From Streptomyces rhizosphaerihabitans (GTDB lineage: Bacteria > Actinomycetota > Actinomycetes > Streptomycetales > Streptomycetaceae), in NCBI RefSeq assembly GCF_025399795.1, contig NZ_JAODTZ010000003.1, forward strand, positions 248,001 through 312,000: a DNA stretch of 64,000 bases. The letters are read 5' to 3'. Position 1 is the stretch's first letter, and the number at the start of each line of letters is the position of its first letter. This document shows positions 30,663 through 40,237 of the stretch, piece after piece. The notes under the pieces were generated by a model, which saw only the letters and a program-made list of their open reading frames with translations, searched no databases and was not told where the DNA came from. Both the position numbers and the translations under genes were made by a program.

Positions 30663-31679
30663 TTAAGACTCCGCCAGGATCTGTCCGACGTACCGTGCCA
30701 CCGCTCGTACCGCTCCCATCGTTCCCGGGTAATCCATGCGGGTCGGGCCGACCACGCCGAGTTTGGCTACTGCCTCGCCGCCCGAACCGTAGCCGACCGA
30801 GACCACGGACGTGGAGTTGAGTCCCTCATACGCGTTCTCGTGCCCGATTCGCACGGTCATGCTCGAATCCCCGGCCTCTCCAAGCAACTTGAGGAGCACT
30901 ACCTGCTCCTCCAGTGCTTCGAGCACCGGCCGGATGGTGAGAGGGAAGTCATGTCCGAATCGCGTGAGATTGGCGGTACCGCCGATCATCAGCCGCTCCT
31001 CGGTCTCCTCGACGAGTGTCTCCAGCAGTGTGGAGAGCACCGTCGAGACCGTACCCCGATCCTCCGCCTCGAAGGCGTCCGGGAGGTCCTGGACGAGCTG
31101 TGGGACGTCCGCGAAGGGGCGCCCCGCGACCCGGCTGTTGAGCCGGGCCCGCAGATCGGCCAGGGAGGTCTCACCGAACGGAACCGGACAGTTGATCATG
31201 CGCTGCTCGACCCGGCCGGTGTCCGTGATCAGCACGAGCATCACCCGCGCGGGGGCGAGTGACAGCAGCTCCACATGGCGCACGGTCGAGCGGGTCAGCG
31301 AGGGGTACTGCACGACGGCGACCTGCCGTGTGAGCTGCGCGAGCAGCCGCACGGTCCGCCCGACGACGTCATCGAGGTCGACGGCTCCGTCCAGGAAGTT
31401 CTGGATGGCCCGTCGCTCGGGCGCGGTCATCGGCTTGACGCCCGCGAGCTTGTCGACGAAGAGCCGGTATCCCTTGTCCGTGGGGATGCGTCCGGCGCTC
31501 GTGTGCGGCTGGGCGATGTAGCCCTCGTCCTCCAGGGCCGCCATGTCGTTGCGGACGGTCGCCGGTGAGACGCCCAGCCGGTGCCGCTCGGTGAGCGCCT
31601 TGGAACCGACCGGTTCCTCCGTGCCCACGTAGTCCTGGACGATGGCGCGGAGCACCTCGAGCCTGCGTTCACTGAGCAT
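30663..31679 (-). CDS. hrcA: Heat-inducible repressor HrcA (338 aa)
   Basis: Winged-helix repressor of groE-type heat-shock genes; N-terminal DNA-binding region [50 protein letters not shown], then the GAF-like HrcA core. ATG at 31679 chosen by the conserved [10 protein letters not shown]. Immediately upstream is a CIRCE inverted repeat, its own operator, so hrcA-dnaJ is probably autoregulated. Confidence 0.96.
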   Translation of the reverse strand: MLSERRLEVLRAIVQDYVGTEEPVGSKALTERHRLGVSPATVRNDMAALEDEGYIAQPHTSAGRIPTDKGYRLFVDKLAGVKPMTAPERRAIQNFLDGAVDLDDVVGRTVRLLAQLTRQVAVVQYPSLTRSTVRHVELLSLAPARVMLVLITDTGRVEQRMINCPVPFGETSLADLRARLNSRVAGRPFADVPQLVQDLPDAFEAEDRGTVSTVLSTLLETLVEETEERLMIGGTANLTRFGHDFPLTIRPVLEALEEQVVLLKLLGEAGDSSMTVRIGHENAYEGLNSTSVVSVGYGSGGEAVAKLGVVGPTRMDYPGTMGAVRAVARYVGQILAES

Positions 31680-31734
31680 CGCGCACACCTCCAGAATTCG
31701 ACTCGGTGGTCTTCGTGGCCTTCGTGGCTTTCGT

Positions 31735-31761
31735 CTGGCACTCGGCACACGGGAGTGCCAG
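31735..31761. promoter_or_regulatory. CIRCE operator
   Basis: CTGGCACTC-N9-GAGTGCCAG: perfect 9-bp arms with the canonical 9-bp spacer, 56-82 bp upstream of the hrcA start. Matches the streptomycete CIRCE consensus (TTGGCACTC-N9-GAGTGCCAA) except the outermost bases. Confidence 0.92.
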
Positions 31762-31857
31762 CGTCCCCCGGCCCAGTGTACGGCGGTGAGGCACGACCCC
31801 GGCAAGGGCGGGCCTGCGATGTCGTGCACGGCACCCGGTCACCGCTAGCGTCGCCGC

Positions 31858-32598
31858 ATGAGGCTGACTTGGGAAGAGCTGGGGTGGGAAAGGGTGGCGC
31901 CCCGGGTCGGGCGGCGACGACTTCCGGACTGGGACTGCACGGTCGGGCTCGTCGTCGGAGAGGGCGCGGCGCTGATGATCGACGCGGGATCGAGCCTCGC
32001 GGAGGGCGCGCTGTTGCGCCGGGAGGCGCAGGCTCTCGTCGGGCACCGTGTGACCCTTCTCGCGCTCACCCACCCGCATTTCGACCATGTGTTCGGCGCC
32101 GCCGCGTTCGCGGGCGCGGAGGTCCTCGTCGCGGGCGGCTCGTCCGAGGTGTACGAGAACGGCCGCGGGGAGCTGTGCGCGGACGCGGTGCGCAACGGTC
32201 TCGACCCCCGGGCGGCGGAGGAGGCGGCCGACACCCTCGTACGTCCCCGGCAGCAAGTCCGGGACACCTTGAACCTGGCACTCGCCGGTGGCGTCGAGGT
32301 CCGGCTGGTGCGGACGGGTGAGGGACACACAGCCCACGACCTCGTGGTCGTGGTGCCGGGCGACCCGGCGGTGGTGTTCTGCGGCGACCTGGTCGAGGAG
32401 TCCGGCGAGCCCCAGGCGGGCCCCGACGCCGTGCCGTCGCGCTGGCCCGCGGCCCTGGACCGGCTGCTCGGCCTCGGCGGCGAGGACGCGCTGTACGTTC
32501 CCGGTCACGGGGCGGTCGTGGACGCCGCGTTCGTACGCGCCCAGCGGGACGCCCTGGCCGCGCGTTTCGGCGCGGCCGGTTTCGGCGTGTCGCGGTGA
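31858..32598 (+). CDS. Metallo-beta-lactamase-fold hydrolase (246 aa)
   Basis: MBL-fold protein with LTHPHFDHVFGAAAF (H-x-H-x-D-H) at about residue 75, GEGHTAHDLVVVVPG, FCGDLVEESG and YVPGHGAVVD metal-ligand blocks. Substrate unknown; the fold is that of small MBL hydrolases. Divergent from hrcA; the ATG lies close to the hrcA promoter. Confidence 0.88.
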   Translation: MRLTWEELGWERVAPRVGRRRLPDWDCTVGLVVGEGAALMIDAGSSLAEGALLRREAQALVGHRVTLLALTHPHFDHVFGAAAFAGAEVLVAGGSSEVYENGRGELCADAVRNGLDPRAAEEAADTLVRPRQQVRDTLNLALAGGVEVRLVRTGEGHTAHDLVVVVPGDPAVVFCGDLVEESGEPQAGPDAVPSRWPAALDRLLGLGGEDALYVPGHGAVVDAAFVRAQRDALAARFGAAGFGVSR

Positions 32599-32629
32599 GC
32601 GCCGCCGGGCTTCTCCTATCGTCATCCGA

Positions 32630-33436
32630 ATGCGCCAGTACTCTCCGGACCTGACCCCGCCGTGGAAGAAGCCCCGGCCCGTGCCCGAGGTCCCGGCGGA
32701 CCCGGGTCTGGTGGTCGAGGAGCCCGGCACCGGCTTCTGCGGCGCGGTGATCCGCTGCGAGGCGGGCACGGTGACCCTGGAGGACCGCTTCGGCAAGCAC
32801 CGGGTGTTCCCGCTGGAGCCGCGCGGCTTCCTCCTGGAGGGCAGGGTCGTGACGCTGGTGCGCCCGACGGCTTCGGCGCCGGTACGCCCCAGCCGTACGG
32901 CCTCCGGCTCGGTGGCGGTGCCCGGCGCCCGCGCCCGGGTCGCGCGGGCCGGGCGGATCTACGTCGAGGGCCGCCACGACGCCGAACTGGTCGAACGGGT
33001 CTGGGGGGACGATCTGCGCATCGAGGGCGTCGTCGTGGAGTACCTGGAGGGCGTCGACGACCTGCCTGCGATCGTCGCCGCGTTCGACCCGGGCCCGGAC
33101 GCCCGGCTCGGTGTCCTCGTCGACCACCTGGTCCCGGGTTCGAAGGAGTCCAGGATCGCCGAGGCGGTCACGAGCGAGCACGCCCTGGTGCTCGGCCACC
33201 CGTACATCGACGTCTGGGAGGCCGTGAAGCCGTCCTCCGTGGGCATTCCGGGCTGGCCCCGGGTCCCGCGCGGCCAGGACTGGAAGACGGGCGTGTGCCG
33301 GGCCCTGGGCTGGCCGGAGAACACCGGCGCGGCCTGGCAGCACATCCTGTCCCGGGTCCGCTCCTACAAGGACCTGGAGCCGGAACTCCTGGGCCGGGTG
33401 GAGGAACTGATCGACTTCGTCACCGCGCCCGAGTGA
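32630..33436 (+). CDS. DUF3097 family protein with Toprim-like motif (268 aa)
   Basis: Actinobacterial conserved protein: N-terminal MRQYSPDLTPPWKKPRPVPEVPADPGLVVEEP is the DUF3097 signature. Its core IYVEGRHDAELVERVWGDDLRIEGVVVEYLEGVDDL resembles the Toprim glutamate motif of RNase M5 and primases, and VLVDHLVPGSKESRIAEAV supplies an Asp-rich second motif (DHLVPGSKE). A nucleic-acid-acting role is therefore plausible, but none is established here. Follows the MBL gene by 31 bp. Confidence 0.85.
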   Translation: MRQYSPDLTPPWKKPRPVPEVPADPGLVVEEPGTGFCGAVIRCEAGTVTLEDRFGKHRVFPLEPRGFLLEGRVVTLVRPTASAPVRPSRTASGSVAVPGARARVARAGRIYVEGRHDAELVERVWGDDLRIEGVVVEYLEGVDDLPAIVAAFDPGPDARLGVLVDHLVPGSKESRIAEAVTSEHALVLGHPYIDVWEAVKPSSVGIPGWPRVPRGQDWKTGVCRALGWPENTGAAWQHILSRVRSYKDLEPELLGRVEELIDFVTAPE

Positions 33437-33533
33437 CGGGGGCTCCGGAGCGGGCGGGGCCCCCGGAGCCGGGGGCCGGGGGCGCCGTCCGAGCCACCGG
33501 AGCCGGAGACGCCGCCGCACCCGGACGGCGTGC

Positions 33534-33692
33534 GCTCACCGCCGGGCCGGCGTGTGGCGCCGGCCACCGACAGCCCACCGTCGGTGCGCCGCGAGCGGAC
33601 CGGACCGCATGGGCTCACCGCCCGGCCGGCATCCCGGCGCCGACCGCTGGCAGCCCGCCGTCACGGTGCGCCGCGAGCGGGCCGGACCGCAT
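33534..33692. repeat. 79-bp tandem repeat (two copies)
   Basis: Copy 1 starts at 33534 (GCTCACCGCCGGGCC), copy 2 at 33613 (GCTCACCGCCCGGCC). Each ends with GTGCGCCGCGAGCGG, then (A/G)CCGGACCGCATGGGC-type sequence. Lies between convergent DUF3097 and hemW genes; no gene inside. Confidence 0.75.
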
Positions 33693-33720
33693 GGGCCGCG
33701 AGCGGGCGGGGCTGTGGTTC

Positions 33721-34953
33721 TCAGTCCACCAGGTCCCGGACGACGGCGTCCGCCAGCAGCCGCCCGCGCAGGGTGAGAACGGCGCGCCCGGCGTCGTACG
33801 GACCGGCTTCGAGGAGCCCTTCGGACAGGGCGCGGCGGGAGGCCGCGAGCCCGTCGGGGCGGAGCAGGGAGAGCGGGCAGCCCTCCCGCAGCCGCAGTTC
33901 GAGCAGGATCCGCTCGACCCGGCGGTCCTCGTCGGAGAGGAGCTCGCGCCCCGCACCCGGTGAGCGGCCCGAAGCCAGCGCGGCCGCGTAGGCCCCGGGA
34001 TGTTTCACGTTCCACCAGCGAACACCGCCGACGTGGCTGTGTGCGCCGGGGCCCGCGCCCCACCAGTCGGCACCCCGCCAGTAGAGCTCGTTGTGCAGAC
34101 AGCGGCCGGCCTCGGAGGTGGCCCAGTTCGACACCTCGTACCAGTCGAAGCCCGCCGCCGACATCACCTCGTCCGCGATGAGATAGCGGTCCGCGTGCAC
34201 GTCGTCGTCCGTCATGGGGACCTCGCCGCGTCGGATGCGGCGCGCGAGCTGCGTGCCCTCCTCGACGATGAGCGCGTACGCGGAGATGTGGTCGGGACCG
34301 GCGCCGAGGGCCGCTTCGAGCGATGCCCGCCAGTCGTCGTCCGACTCCCCCGGTGTGCCGTAGATCAGATCAAGGTTCACATGTGCGAATCCGGCCGCGC
34401 GGGCCTCGGCGACACAGGCCTCGGGTCGGCCGGGGGTGTGCGTGCGGTCGAGCACCTTCAGGACGTGCTGCCGGGCGCTCTGCATGCCGAAGGAGATCCG
34501 GTTGAAGCCGCCGGCGCGCAGGGTCGCGAGGTACTCCGGGTCCACGGACTCGGGGTTCGCCTCCGTCGTGATCTCGGCGTCGTCCGCGAGCCCGAACTCG
34601 TCCCGGATCGCGCCGAGCATCCGGACGAGATCGTCGGCGGCCAGCAGCGTGGGCGTGCCGCCTCCGACGAAGACCGTGCGGACGGGGCGCGGGTCGTCGC
34701 CGAGGACCTTGCGGGCGAGGCGCACCTCGTCGGTCAGGGTGTCCGCGTAGTTGTCGCGGGAGGCGAGCACACCGCCGCTGCCCCGCAGCTCGGTCGCCGT
34801 GTAGGTGTTGAAGTCGCAGTAGCCGCAGCGGGTCGCGCAGTACGGCACGTGGAGGTAGAACCCGAGGGGCCGCTCGGCCGCCCCGTCCAGGGCGTGCGCG
34901 GGCAGCGCCCCGTCGTCGGGGACGGGCTCACCGTCGGGAAGTGCGGAAGGCAT
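33721..34953 (-). CDS. hemW: Heme chaperone HemW (radical SAM, 410 aa)
   Basis: Radical-SAM protein that delivers heme, formerly called oxygen-independent coproporphyrinogen oxidase-like. Cluster motif YCATRCGYCDFNTYT (C-x3-C-x2-C) with the NTY signature separating HemW from HemN; later blocks GGGTPTLL and ANPESVDPEYL follow. ATG at 34953 (MPSALPDGEPV) chosen over longer options with low-complexity N-termini. Confidence 0.93.
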   Translation of the reverse strand: MPSALPDGEPVPDDGALPAHALDGAAERPLGFYLHVPYCATRCGYCDFNTYTATELRGSGGVLASRDNYADTLTDEVRLARKVLGDDPRPVRTVFVGGGTPTLLAADDLVRMLGAIRDEFGLADDAEITTEANPESVDPEYLATLRAGGFNRISFGMQSARQHVLKVLDRTHTPGRPEACVAEARAAGFAHVNLDLIYGTPGESDDDWRASLEAALGAGPDHISAYALIVEEGTQLARRIRRGEVPMTDDDVHADRYLIADEVMSAAGFDWYEVSNWATSEAGRCLHNELYWRGADWWGAGPGAHSHVGGVRWWNVKHPGAYAAALASGRSPGAGRELLSDEDRRVERILLELRLREGCPLSLLRPDGLAASRRALSEGLLEAGPYDAGRAVLTLRGRLLADAVVRDLVD

Positions 34954-35119
34954 GCCTTCCATTGTCCAGTACGGGCGGGGTGCACGGTTCCGTCCCGTGC
35001 CCGGACCGATCCGTCCCCTGCCCTGACCGGCCGGGCGGCGGCCCCGCACCGGCCCCTGACCGGCGGGGTGCGGGCACACGGTGCGCGGCGCCCAGGGGAC
35101 GGGCTGCGGGCACGCGGGG

Positions 35120-37477
35120 CTACTCCGTCTGCAACACCAGCAGGGCCATGTCGTCCTCCGGCGGGCGGGTGCCGAACGCGTGGACCAGCCCGCGGATCCG
35201 TTCCGCGATCAGCTCGGCGTTCAGGCCGGCGCAGCCCGCGAGGGCCTGCGCGAGACCGTCGTCGTCGTCGAACTGGCGGGACCCGTCACGCCGCTCCGTC
35301 ACACCGTCGGTGACGCACAGCAGGGTGTCGCCGGGGTACAGCTCGAAGGACTCGGAGGTGTATTCGGGGTCCTCGAAGACGCCGAGCAGGGTCTGCGGCC
35401 GGGCCATCTCCCGTACGTCGCCGGCGGGGTCCAGCAGCAGCGGCAGCGGATGTCCCGCCGAGGCCAGAGTGCAGCGCACTCCGCCGTCGAAGGGGACCAG
35501 CTCGCCGTAGAGCATCGAGAGGAAGCGCGTCTGCGGGCCGAGGTCGGTGCCGAGCCCGGGCCCGCCCGCGGCCACGAGCGCGCGGGCCGCCGCGTCCGCG
35601 GCCTCCGTCGCGTCGTCGAGGAGGAGCTGGTTGAGGCGGTCGAGGACGTCCGCGACGTCGTAGCCCTCACGGGCGAGCAGCCGCAGCCAGGGCCGGGCCA
35701 GACCGATCACGACGGCGGCCTCGGGGCCCTTGCCCTGGACGTCGCCGACGGCGAAGCACCAGCGTCCGTCGCCGGCCGGGAACACGTCGTAGAAGTCGCC
35801 GCTCGGCCCGCCCTTGTCGAGCGGCTCGTAGACGAGGGCGCTGCGCACCCCGGGAATCTCGGCGACCGCGCCCGGCAGCAGTCCGCGCTGCAGGACCCGG
35901 CTGATGGTGGCCTGGCGCGCGTACTGGCGGGCCGCGCCGATGGCGAGGGCGATCCGGCGGCTGAGATCCTCGACGAGCCCGGTGACCTCGTCGGGGAAGT
36001 CGGGAAGTCCGGCCCGCCCGATGACGAGCGTGCCCAGCGGGCGGCCGCCCGCGATCAGCCGGTAGGCCAGCGCCGCACCGCTCGCGCCGCGGGTGCCCAG
36101 CGCCTCGCCGGGCCAGGGCACCGGGACGGCCCGGGACCGCACCGCGTCGGGCAGCCGTGGCGGGTCCTTCTCCAGGGAGCGGCGCAGTCCCTCGATGAGG
36201 TTCTCGCTGCCGTGCCAGACGCGGGCGAGGCGGGGGCCGAGGGCGAGGCCGAGACCGCCGGCCCGGTCGGTGGCCTCGTCCTCCAGCCACACGGCGCACC
36301 AGTCGGCGAGGCGCGGGACGAGGAGTTGTCCGGCCAGGGCGGCGACCAGGTCCTCGTCGAGCTGCCCGGCGAGCAGGTCGGAGGCCTCGGCGAGGAAGGA
36401 GAGGGCTCCCCGGTCCAGCCAGTCGTGACCCCGCGCGATGCTCCGGGTCATCCCCGAGCCGGTTGTCCCGGGACAGGGCTCGCCGTCGGCCCTCGGTCGC
36501 CCGTACCCCGGGACCGGCCCCTCGCCGTACGCGCCGGCCCGGGCCCCCTCCGCCCCGCCCGTGAGTCCGTCGCCATCCCCGGGGCCACCCGACGCACGGA
36601 GCCCGACGGCATCGGTGAGCCCACCCGATCCGGGAAGGTCGTCGGCGTCCGCGAACCGGCCCGATCGGGAAGGACCGTCGGCGTCCGCGAACCCACCTGG
36701 CCGGTGCGGGTCGTCCGTTTCCGCGAACCCACCCGGTACGGGGACAGCACGGGCGTCCGCGAACCCCCCGGTCCCGGGGAGCCGTTCGGCGTCCGCCGAT
36801 CCTCCCGACCGGCGCAGGTCGTCCGCGCCCGCGAAGATCTCCGCCCCGGGCAGGGCGACGGCGCCCCCGTCGACCAGCAGCCTCGACCACACCGTCTTCA
36901 CGCCCGGACGGTAGGTGATCCCCCAGGCCTCGGAGAGTGCGGAGACGAGGCGCAGGCCACGCCCGTACTCCGGTGTTCCGTAGGGGTGTTCGGCGCCGTC
37001 CTCCCGTATGGCACGCGAAGGGTGGTGGTCGGAGACCTCGACGACCAGCGGGCCCGGCGGGCCGTCGGCCCCGCACTCCAGGCGGCACAGCAGCTCGACG
37101 TCGGTGCCCGCGTGCACGACGGCGTTGGTGACGAGTTCGCTGACCACCACGGTGGCATCCTCGGTGAGCCGGTCGTCGATGATCTCGGCGCCGGGCAGGG
37201 CCAGTTCGGCCCAGCTCACGAGCGTGTCACGGAGGAAACGGCGAGCGGCTCCAGGGGCGAGCGGAGTGCCCGGCAATGACGTACGTGACACGACGTCCCG
37301 GCCGACGCGGTGGTGTGCGGGCGCGTCCGGGGCGCACGCCATGGATTCCCGTTGCGTCGGAATGGCCCCCACTGTGCGGCTCCCTGGGCAGCTCGGACGA
37401 ATACACCTCGGACGATGCGGCCAGGGTGACAGACCGACTGCGCTCATAAGCGCCGAGTCACCGAAGTGGACCGCCAT
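35120..37477 (-). CDS. PP2C/SpoIIE phosphatase with HATPase and GAF-like domains (785 aa)
   Basis: Regulatory protein that probably dephosphorylates an anti-anti-sigma factor. Order: HATPase/anti-sigma kinase domain (RLTEDATVVVSELVTNAVVHAGTDVELLC, about residues 65-200) and a repetitive linker (about 209-296). A GAF-like domain follows (about 330-490), then a SpoIIE/PP2C domain (YEPLDKGGPSGDFYDVFPAGDGRWCFAVGDVQGKGPEAA, about 540-785, with DFYD and GDVQGKG metal motifs). Linker units read GGFADADD, GGFAETDD and GRFADADD. ATG at 37477 chosen; 37447 and 37341 are alternatives. Confidence 0.88.
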   Translation of the reverse strand: MAVHFGDSALMSAVGLSPWPHRPRCIRPSCPGSRTVGAIPTQRESMACAPDAPAHHRVGRDVVSRTSLPGTPLAPGAARRFLRDTLVSWAELALPGAEIIDDRLTEDATVVVSELVTNAVVHAGTDVELLCRLECGADGPPGPLVVEVSDHHPSRAIREDGAEHPYGTPEYGRGLRLVSALSEAWGITYRPGVKTVWSRLLVDGGAVALPGAEIFAGADDLRRSGGSADAERLPGTGGFADARAVPVPGGFAETDDPHRPGGFADADGPSRSGRFADADDLPGSGGLTDAVGLRASGGPGDGDGLTGGAEGARAGAYGEGPVPGYGRPRADGEPCPGTTGSGMTRSIARGHDWLDRGALSFLAEASDLLAGQLDEDLVAALAGQLLVPRLADWCAVWLEDEATDRAGGLGLALGPRLARVWHGSENLIEGLRRSLEKDPPRLPDAVRSRAVPVPWPGEALGTRGASGAALAYRLIAGGRPLGTLVIGRAGLPDFPDEVTGLVEDLSRRIALAIGAARQYARQATISRVLQRGLLPGAVAEIPGVRSALVYEPLDKGGPSGDFYDVFPAGDGRWCFAVGDVQGKGPEAAVVIGLARPWLRLLAREGYDVADVLDRLNQLLLDDATEAADAAARALVAAGGPGLGTDLGPQTRFLSMLYGELVPFDGGVRCTLASAGHPLPLLLDPAGDVREMARPQTLLGVFEDPEYTSESFELYPGDTLLCVTDGVTERRDGSRQFDDDDGLAQALAGCAGLNAELIAERIRGLVHAFGTRPPEDDMALLVLQTE

Positions 37478-38154
37478 GGGCGAGAACAGTGGTATGTCTG
37501 TGCCCGAAGACGGACAGGTTCGAGCATCCGATCCACGTCCGCCGCTCGCCGTGACGACGGCGGCGTGACACGGCACGGCACGGCGCGGCACGGCGCGGCA
37601 CGGCGGCTTCGGTGAAGGCCCGCGTGAGGCACGGCGCCGACGGGCGGGCCCCCGCGAAGCAAGCAGCCCGGCGGACCGGGGATGTGCCCGTCATCTTCCT
37701 GCCGGGCACGGGCGCCGACGCGGTCTACGCCTTCCGCGGGTACGCGACGAGTGCCGCCGACTGTCCGACGAAGCCGTTCGACCCGGGGTCCTGCGGGCCA
37801 AGGTCACCGCCTTCCCCGACCCGCACCGCACCGCACCAACCGTCAACTGGAGATGGAGGAACTGCCGAGAAGGACGCGGCGGAGGCGGGACCTGTGGGAG
37901 CCAAGTCGAAGACGCGACGCAACGCGCGGGAGCCGCGTCGGGGGCGGGACGCCTGGGACCTGCGCCGGGGGCCTGGGTTACGAGCCGAGCCGAGCCGCCG
38001 GGGCGGGGGCAGGGGCAGGGGCAGGGCACACAGGAGCTGTCCCGGGCAGGGGCGCGTGGGAACGGCACCGTGGGTGGTGGCGCGTGGAGCTCCGCCGCTC
38101 GGTCGCGGAGAAGCCCTGCGCGCCACCACCCCCGTACGAACCGGGGGCCGAGGG
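37478..38154. other. 677-bp intergenic region with short tandem repeats
   Basis: No recognisable gene. Holds a tandem (G)CACGGC(G) repeat at about 37565-37605, and a G-tract hexamer run (GGGGCA)3 at 38005-38028 that could form a G-quadruplex on the plus strand. Small open frames here have no domain signature and are likely shadows. Confidence 0.55.
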
Positions 38155-40023
38155 CTACGCCTCGCGGCTGCCCGCGTACATCTCGTCGATCAGGTGCTTG
38201 TACTCCCGCTCGACGACCGGGCGCTTCAGCTTGAGGCTCGGGGTGATCTCGCCGTGCTCGACGTCCAGGTCGCGGGGCAGCAGGCGGAACTTCTTGATGG
38301 TCTGCCAGCGCTGCAGGCCCGCGTTGAGCTCCTTCACATAGCCCTCGACGAGGGCGACCGTGGCAGGCGCCGCGACGACCTCGGCGTACGACTTGCCCCC
38401 CAGGCCGTTGTCCTTCGCCCACTCCAGGATGGACGGCTCGTCGAGGGCGATGAGCGCGGTGCAGAAGTTCCGGTCGGCGCCGTGCACGAGGATGTTGGAG
38501 ACGTACGGGCAGACGGCCTTGAACTGGCCCTCGGCCTCGGCGGGCGAGATGTACTTGCCGCCCGAGGTCTTGATGAGGTCCTTCTTGCGGTCGGTGATCC
38601 GCAGATAGCCGTCCGGGGACAGTTCACCGATGTCGCCGGTGTGGAACCAGCCGTCCGCCTCGAGGACCTCGGCGGTCTTCTCGGGCAGCCCGTGGTAGCC
38701 CTCCATGATGCCGGGGCCGCGCAGCAGGATCTCGCCGTCGTCCGCGATGCGCACCTCGGTGCCGGGCAGCGGCTTGCCGACCGTGCCGGTGCGGTAGGCC
38801 TCGCCCGGGTTCACGAAGGAGGCGGCAGAGGACTCGGTGAGCCCGTAGCCCTCCAGGATGTGGATACCGGCGCCGGCGAAGAAGTAGCCGATCTCGGGCG
38901 CGAGCGCGGCCGAGCCGGAGACACAGGCGCGCAGGTTGCCGCCGAAGGCCTCGCGGATCTTGGCGAAGACGAGCGCGTCGGCGACCTTGTGCTTGGCGCC
39001 GAGCGCGAAGGGCACGGAGGCCGAGCCGGTACGCCGGAAGTTGTCCTGGCTGGCCTTCGCGTACTCGCGGGAGACCCCGGCGGCCCACTGGAAGATCTTG
39101 TACTTGGCGCCGCCGCCGGCCCGCGCCTTGGCCGCGACTCCGTTGTAGACCTTCTCGAAGATGCGCGGCACGGCCGCCATGTATGTCGGCCGCACCACCG
39201 GCAGGTTCTCGATGATCTTGTCCACGCGGCCGTCGACGGCGGTGACGTGCCCGACCTCGATCTGGCCGGAGGTCAGGACCTTGCCGAAGACGTGCGCGAG
39301 CGGCAGCCACAGGTACTGGACGTCGTCCTGGCCGACCAGGCCGGTCGCGGCGATCGCCTTCGCCATGTACGACCAGTTGCCCTGCGGCAGCCGGACGCCC
39401 TTGGGGCGGCCCGTGGTGCCGGAGGTGTAGATGAGGGTCGCGAGCTGGTCGGCGGTGATCGCGCCGACGCGCTCCTTGATCAGCTCGGGGTGCTTCTCCA
39501 GGTACGCGGTGCCGCGCGCCTCCAGCTCGGTGAGCGTGAGGACCCAGTCGTCGCTCTCCACGCCCGCCGGGTCGATGACGACGACCCGTGTGAGCTCGGG
39601 AAGCTCCGCGCGCTTCTCCCGGGCCTTGGCGAGCTGGGCCGCGTCCTCCGCGATGAGGACCTTGCTCGCGGAGTCGGAGAGGATGAACGCCGACTCCTCG
39701 GCGTTGGTCTGCGGATACACGGTCGTGGTGGCCGCGCCCGCGCAGAGGATGCCGAGGTCGGCCAGGATCCACTCGACCCGGGTCGAGGAGGCGAGCGCGA
39801 CGCGCTGCTCCGGCTCCACGCCGAGTTCGATCAGACCGGCCGCGATGGCGTAGACCCGCTCGGCGGACTGCGCCCAGGTCAGCGACTTCCACTCGTCCGG
39901 GCCACCCGGGGCCGGTACCGGGTAGCGGTATGCCTCGGCGTCGGGTGTGGCCGCCACGCGCTCCAGGAAGAGGGCCGCGACGGACGGCGGACGGTTCTCG
40001 ATCAGGGTCTGTGTGTCGCTCAC
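38155..40023 (-). CDS. Long-chain fatty-acid-CoA ligase (AMP-forming, 622 aa)
   Basis: Acyl-activating enzyme: P-loop-like TLIYTSGTTGRPKGVRLPQGNW, LEGYGLTESSAASFVNPG, and ATP-binding/lid DGWFHTGDIGELSPDGYLRITDRKKDLIKTSGGKYISPAEAE. Makes acyl-CoA from fatty acid, CoA and ATP for lipid metabolism. GTG at 40023 preferred because GGAGGA lies 6 bases upstream and VSDTQTLIENRPPSVAALF is the usual N-terminus. Confidence 0.93.
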   Translation of the reverse strand: MSDTQTLIENRPPSVAALFLERVAATPDAEAYRYPVPAPGGPDEWKSLTWAQSAERVYAIAAGLIELGVEPEQRVALASSTRVEWILADLGILCAGAATTTVYPQTNAEESAFILSDSASKVLIAEDAAQLAKAREKRAELPELTRVVVIDPAGVESDDWVLTLTELEARGTAYLEKHPELIKERVGAITADQLATLIYTSGTTGRPKGVRLPQGNWSYMAKAIAATGLVGQDDVQYLWLPLAHVFGKVLTSGQIEVGHVTAVDGRVDKIIENLPVVRPTYMAAVPRIFEKVYNGVAAKARAGGGAKYKIFQWAAGVSREYAKASQDNFRRTGSASVPFALGAKHKVADALVFAKIREAFGGNLRACVSGSAALAPEIGYFFAGAGIHILEGYGLTESSAASFVNPGEAYRTGTVGKPLPGTEVRIADDGEILLRGPGIMEGYHGLPEKTAEVLEADGWFHTGDIGELSPDGYLRITDRKKDLIKTSGGKYISPAEAEGQFKAVCPYVSNILVHGADRNFCTALIALDEPSILEWAKDNGLGGKSYAEVVAAPATVALVEGYVKELNAGLQRWQTIKKFRLLPRDLDVEHGEITPSLKLKRPVVEREYKHLIDEMYAGSREA

Positions 40024-40183
40024 GACATCCTCCGGGGCCCCGCGGCAGTGCGGCTGGCTCAATTGCGGCTGTTGTTTAACTCGCGAGTAACTACCGAGCA
40101 GAGATCAGACTAGAGCGCGTCCGGCCGGTGCGTAAGAGGCGACGGCCCGTCTCTTCCTCCAGGACACACCCCTGAGACAAGCA

Positions 40184-40217
40184 CAGGGCCCGCCGCGCCG
40201 AAGCGCGACGGGCCCTG
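40184..40217 (-). terminator. Terminator after lepA
   Basis: 15-bp stem with one mismatch (arms 40184-40198 and 40203-40217, loop CGAA), 20 bp past the lepA stop. Confidence 0.75.
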
Positions 40218-40237
40218 GATTGCGGCATTCGGAGCGG

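Noticed and set aside
37612..40113. An 833-codon plus-strand open frame across the acyl-CoA ligase
   Set aside because: Antisense to a certain gene; amino-acid composition is low-complexity with no family signature. Its first 60 residues, upstream of the ligase, also show no motif.
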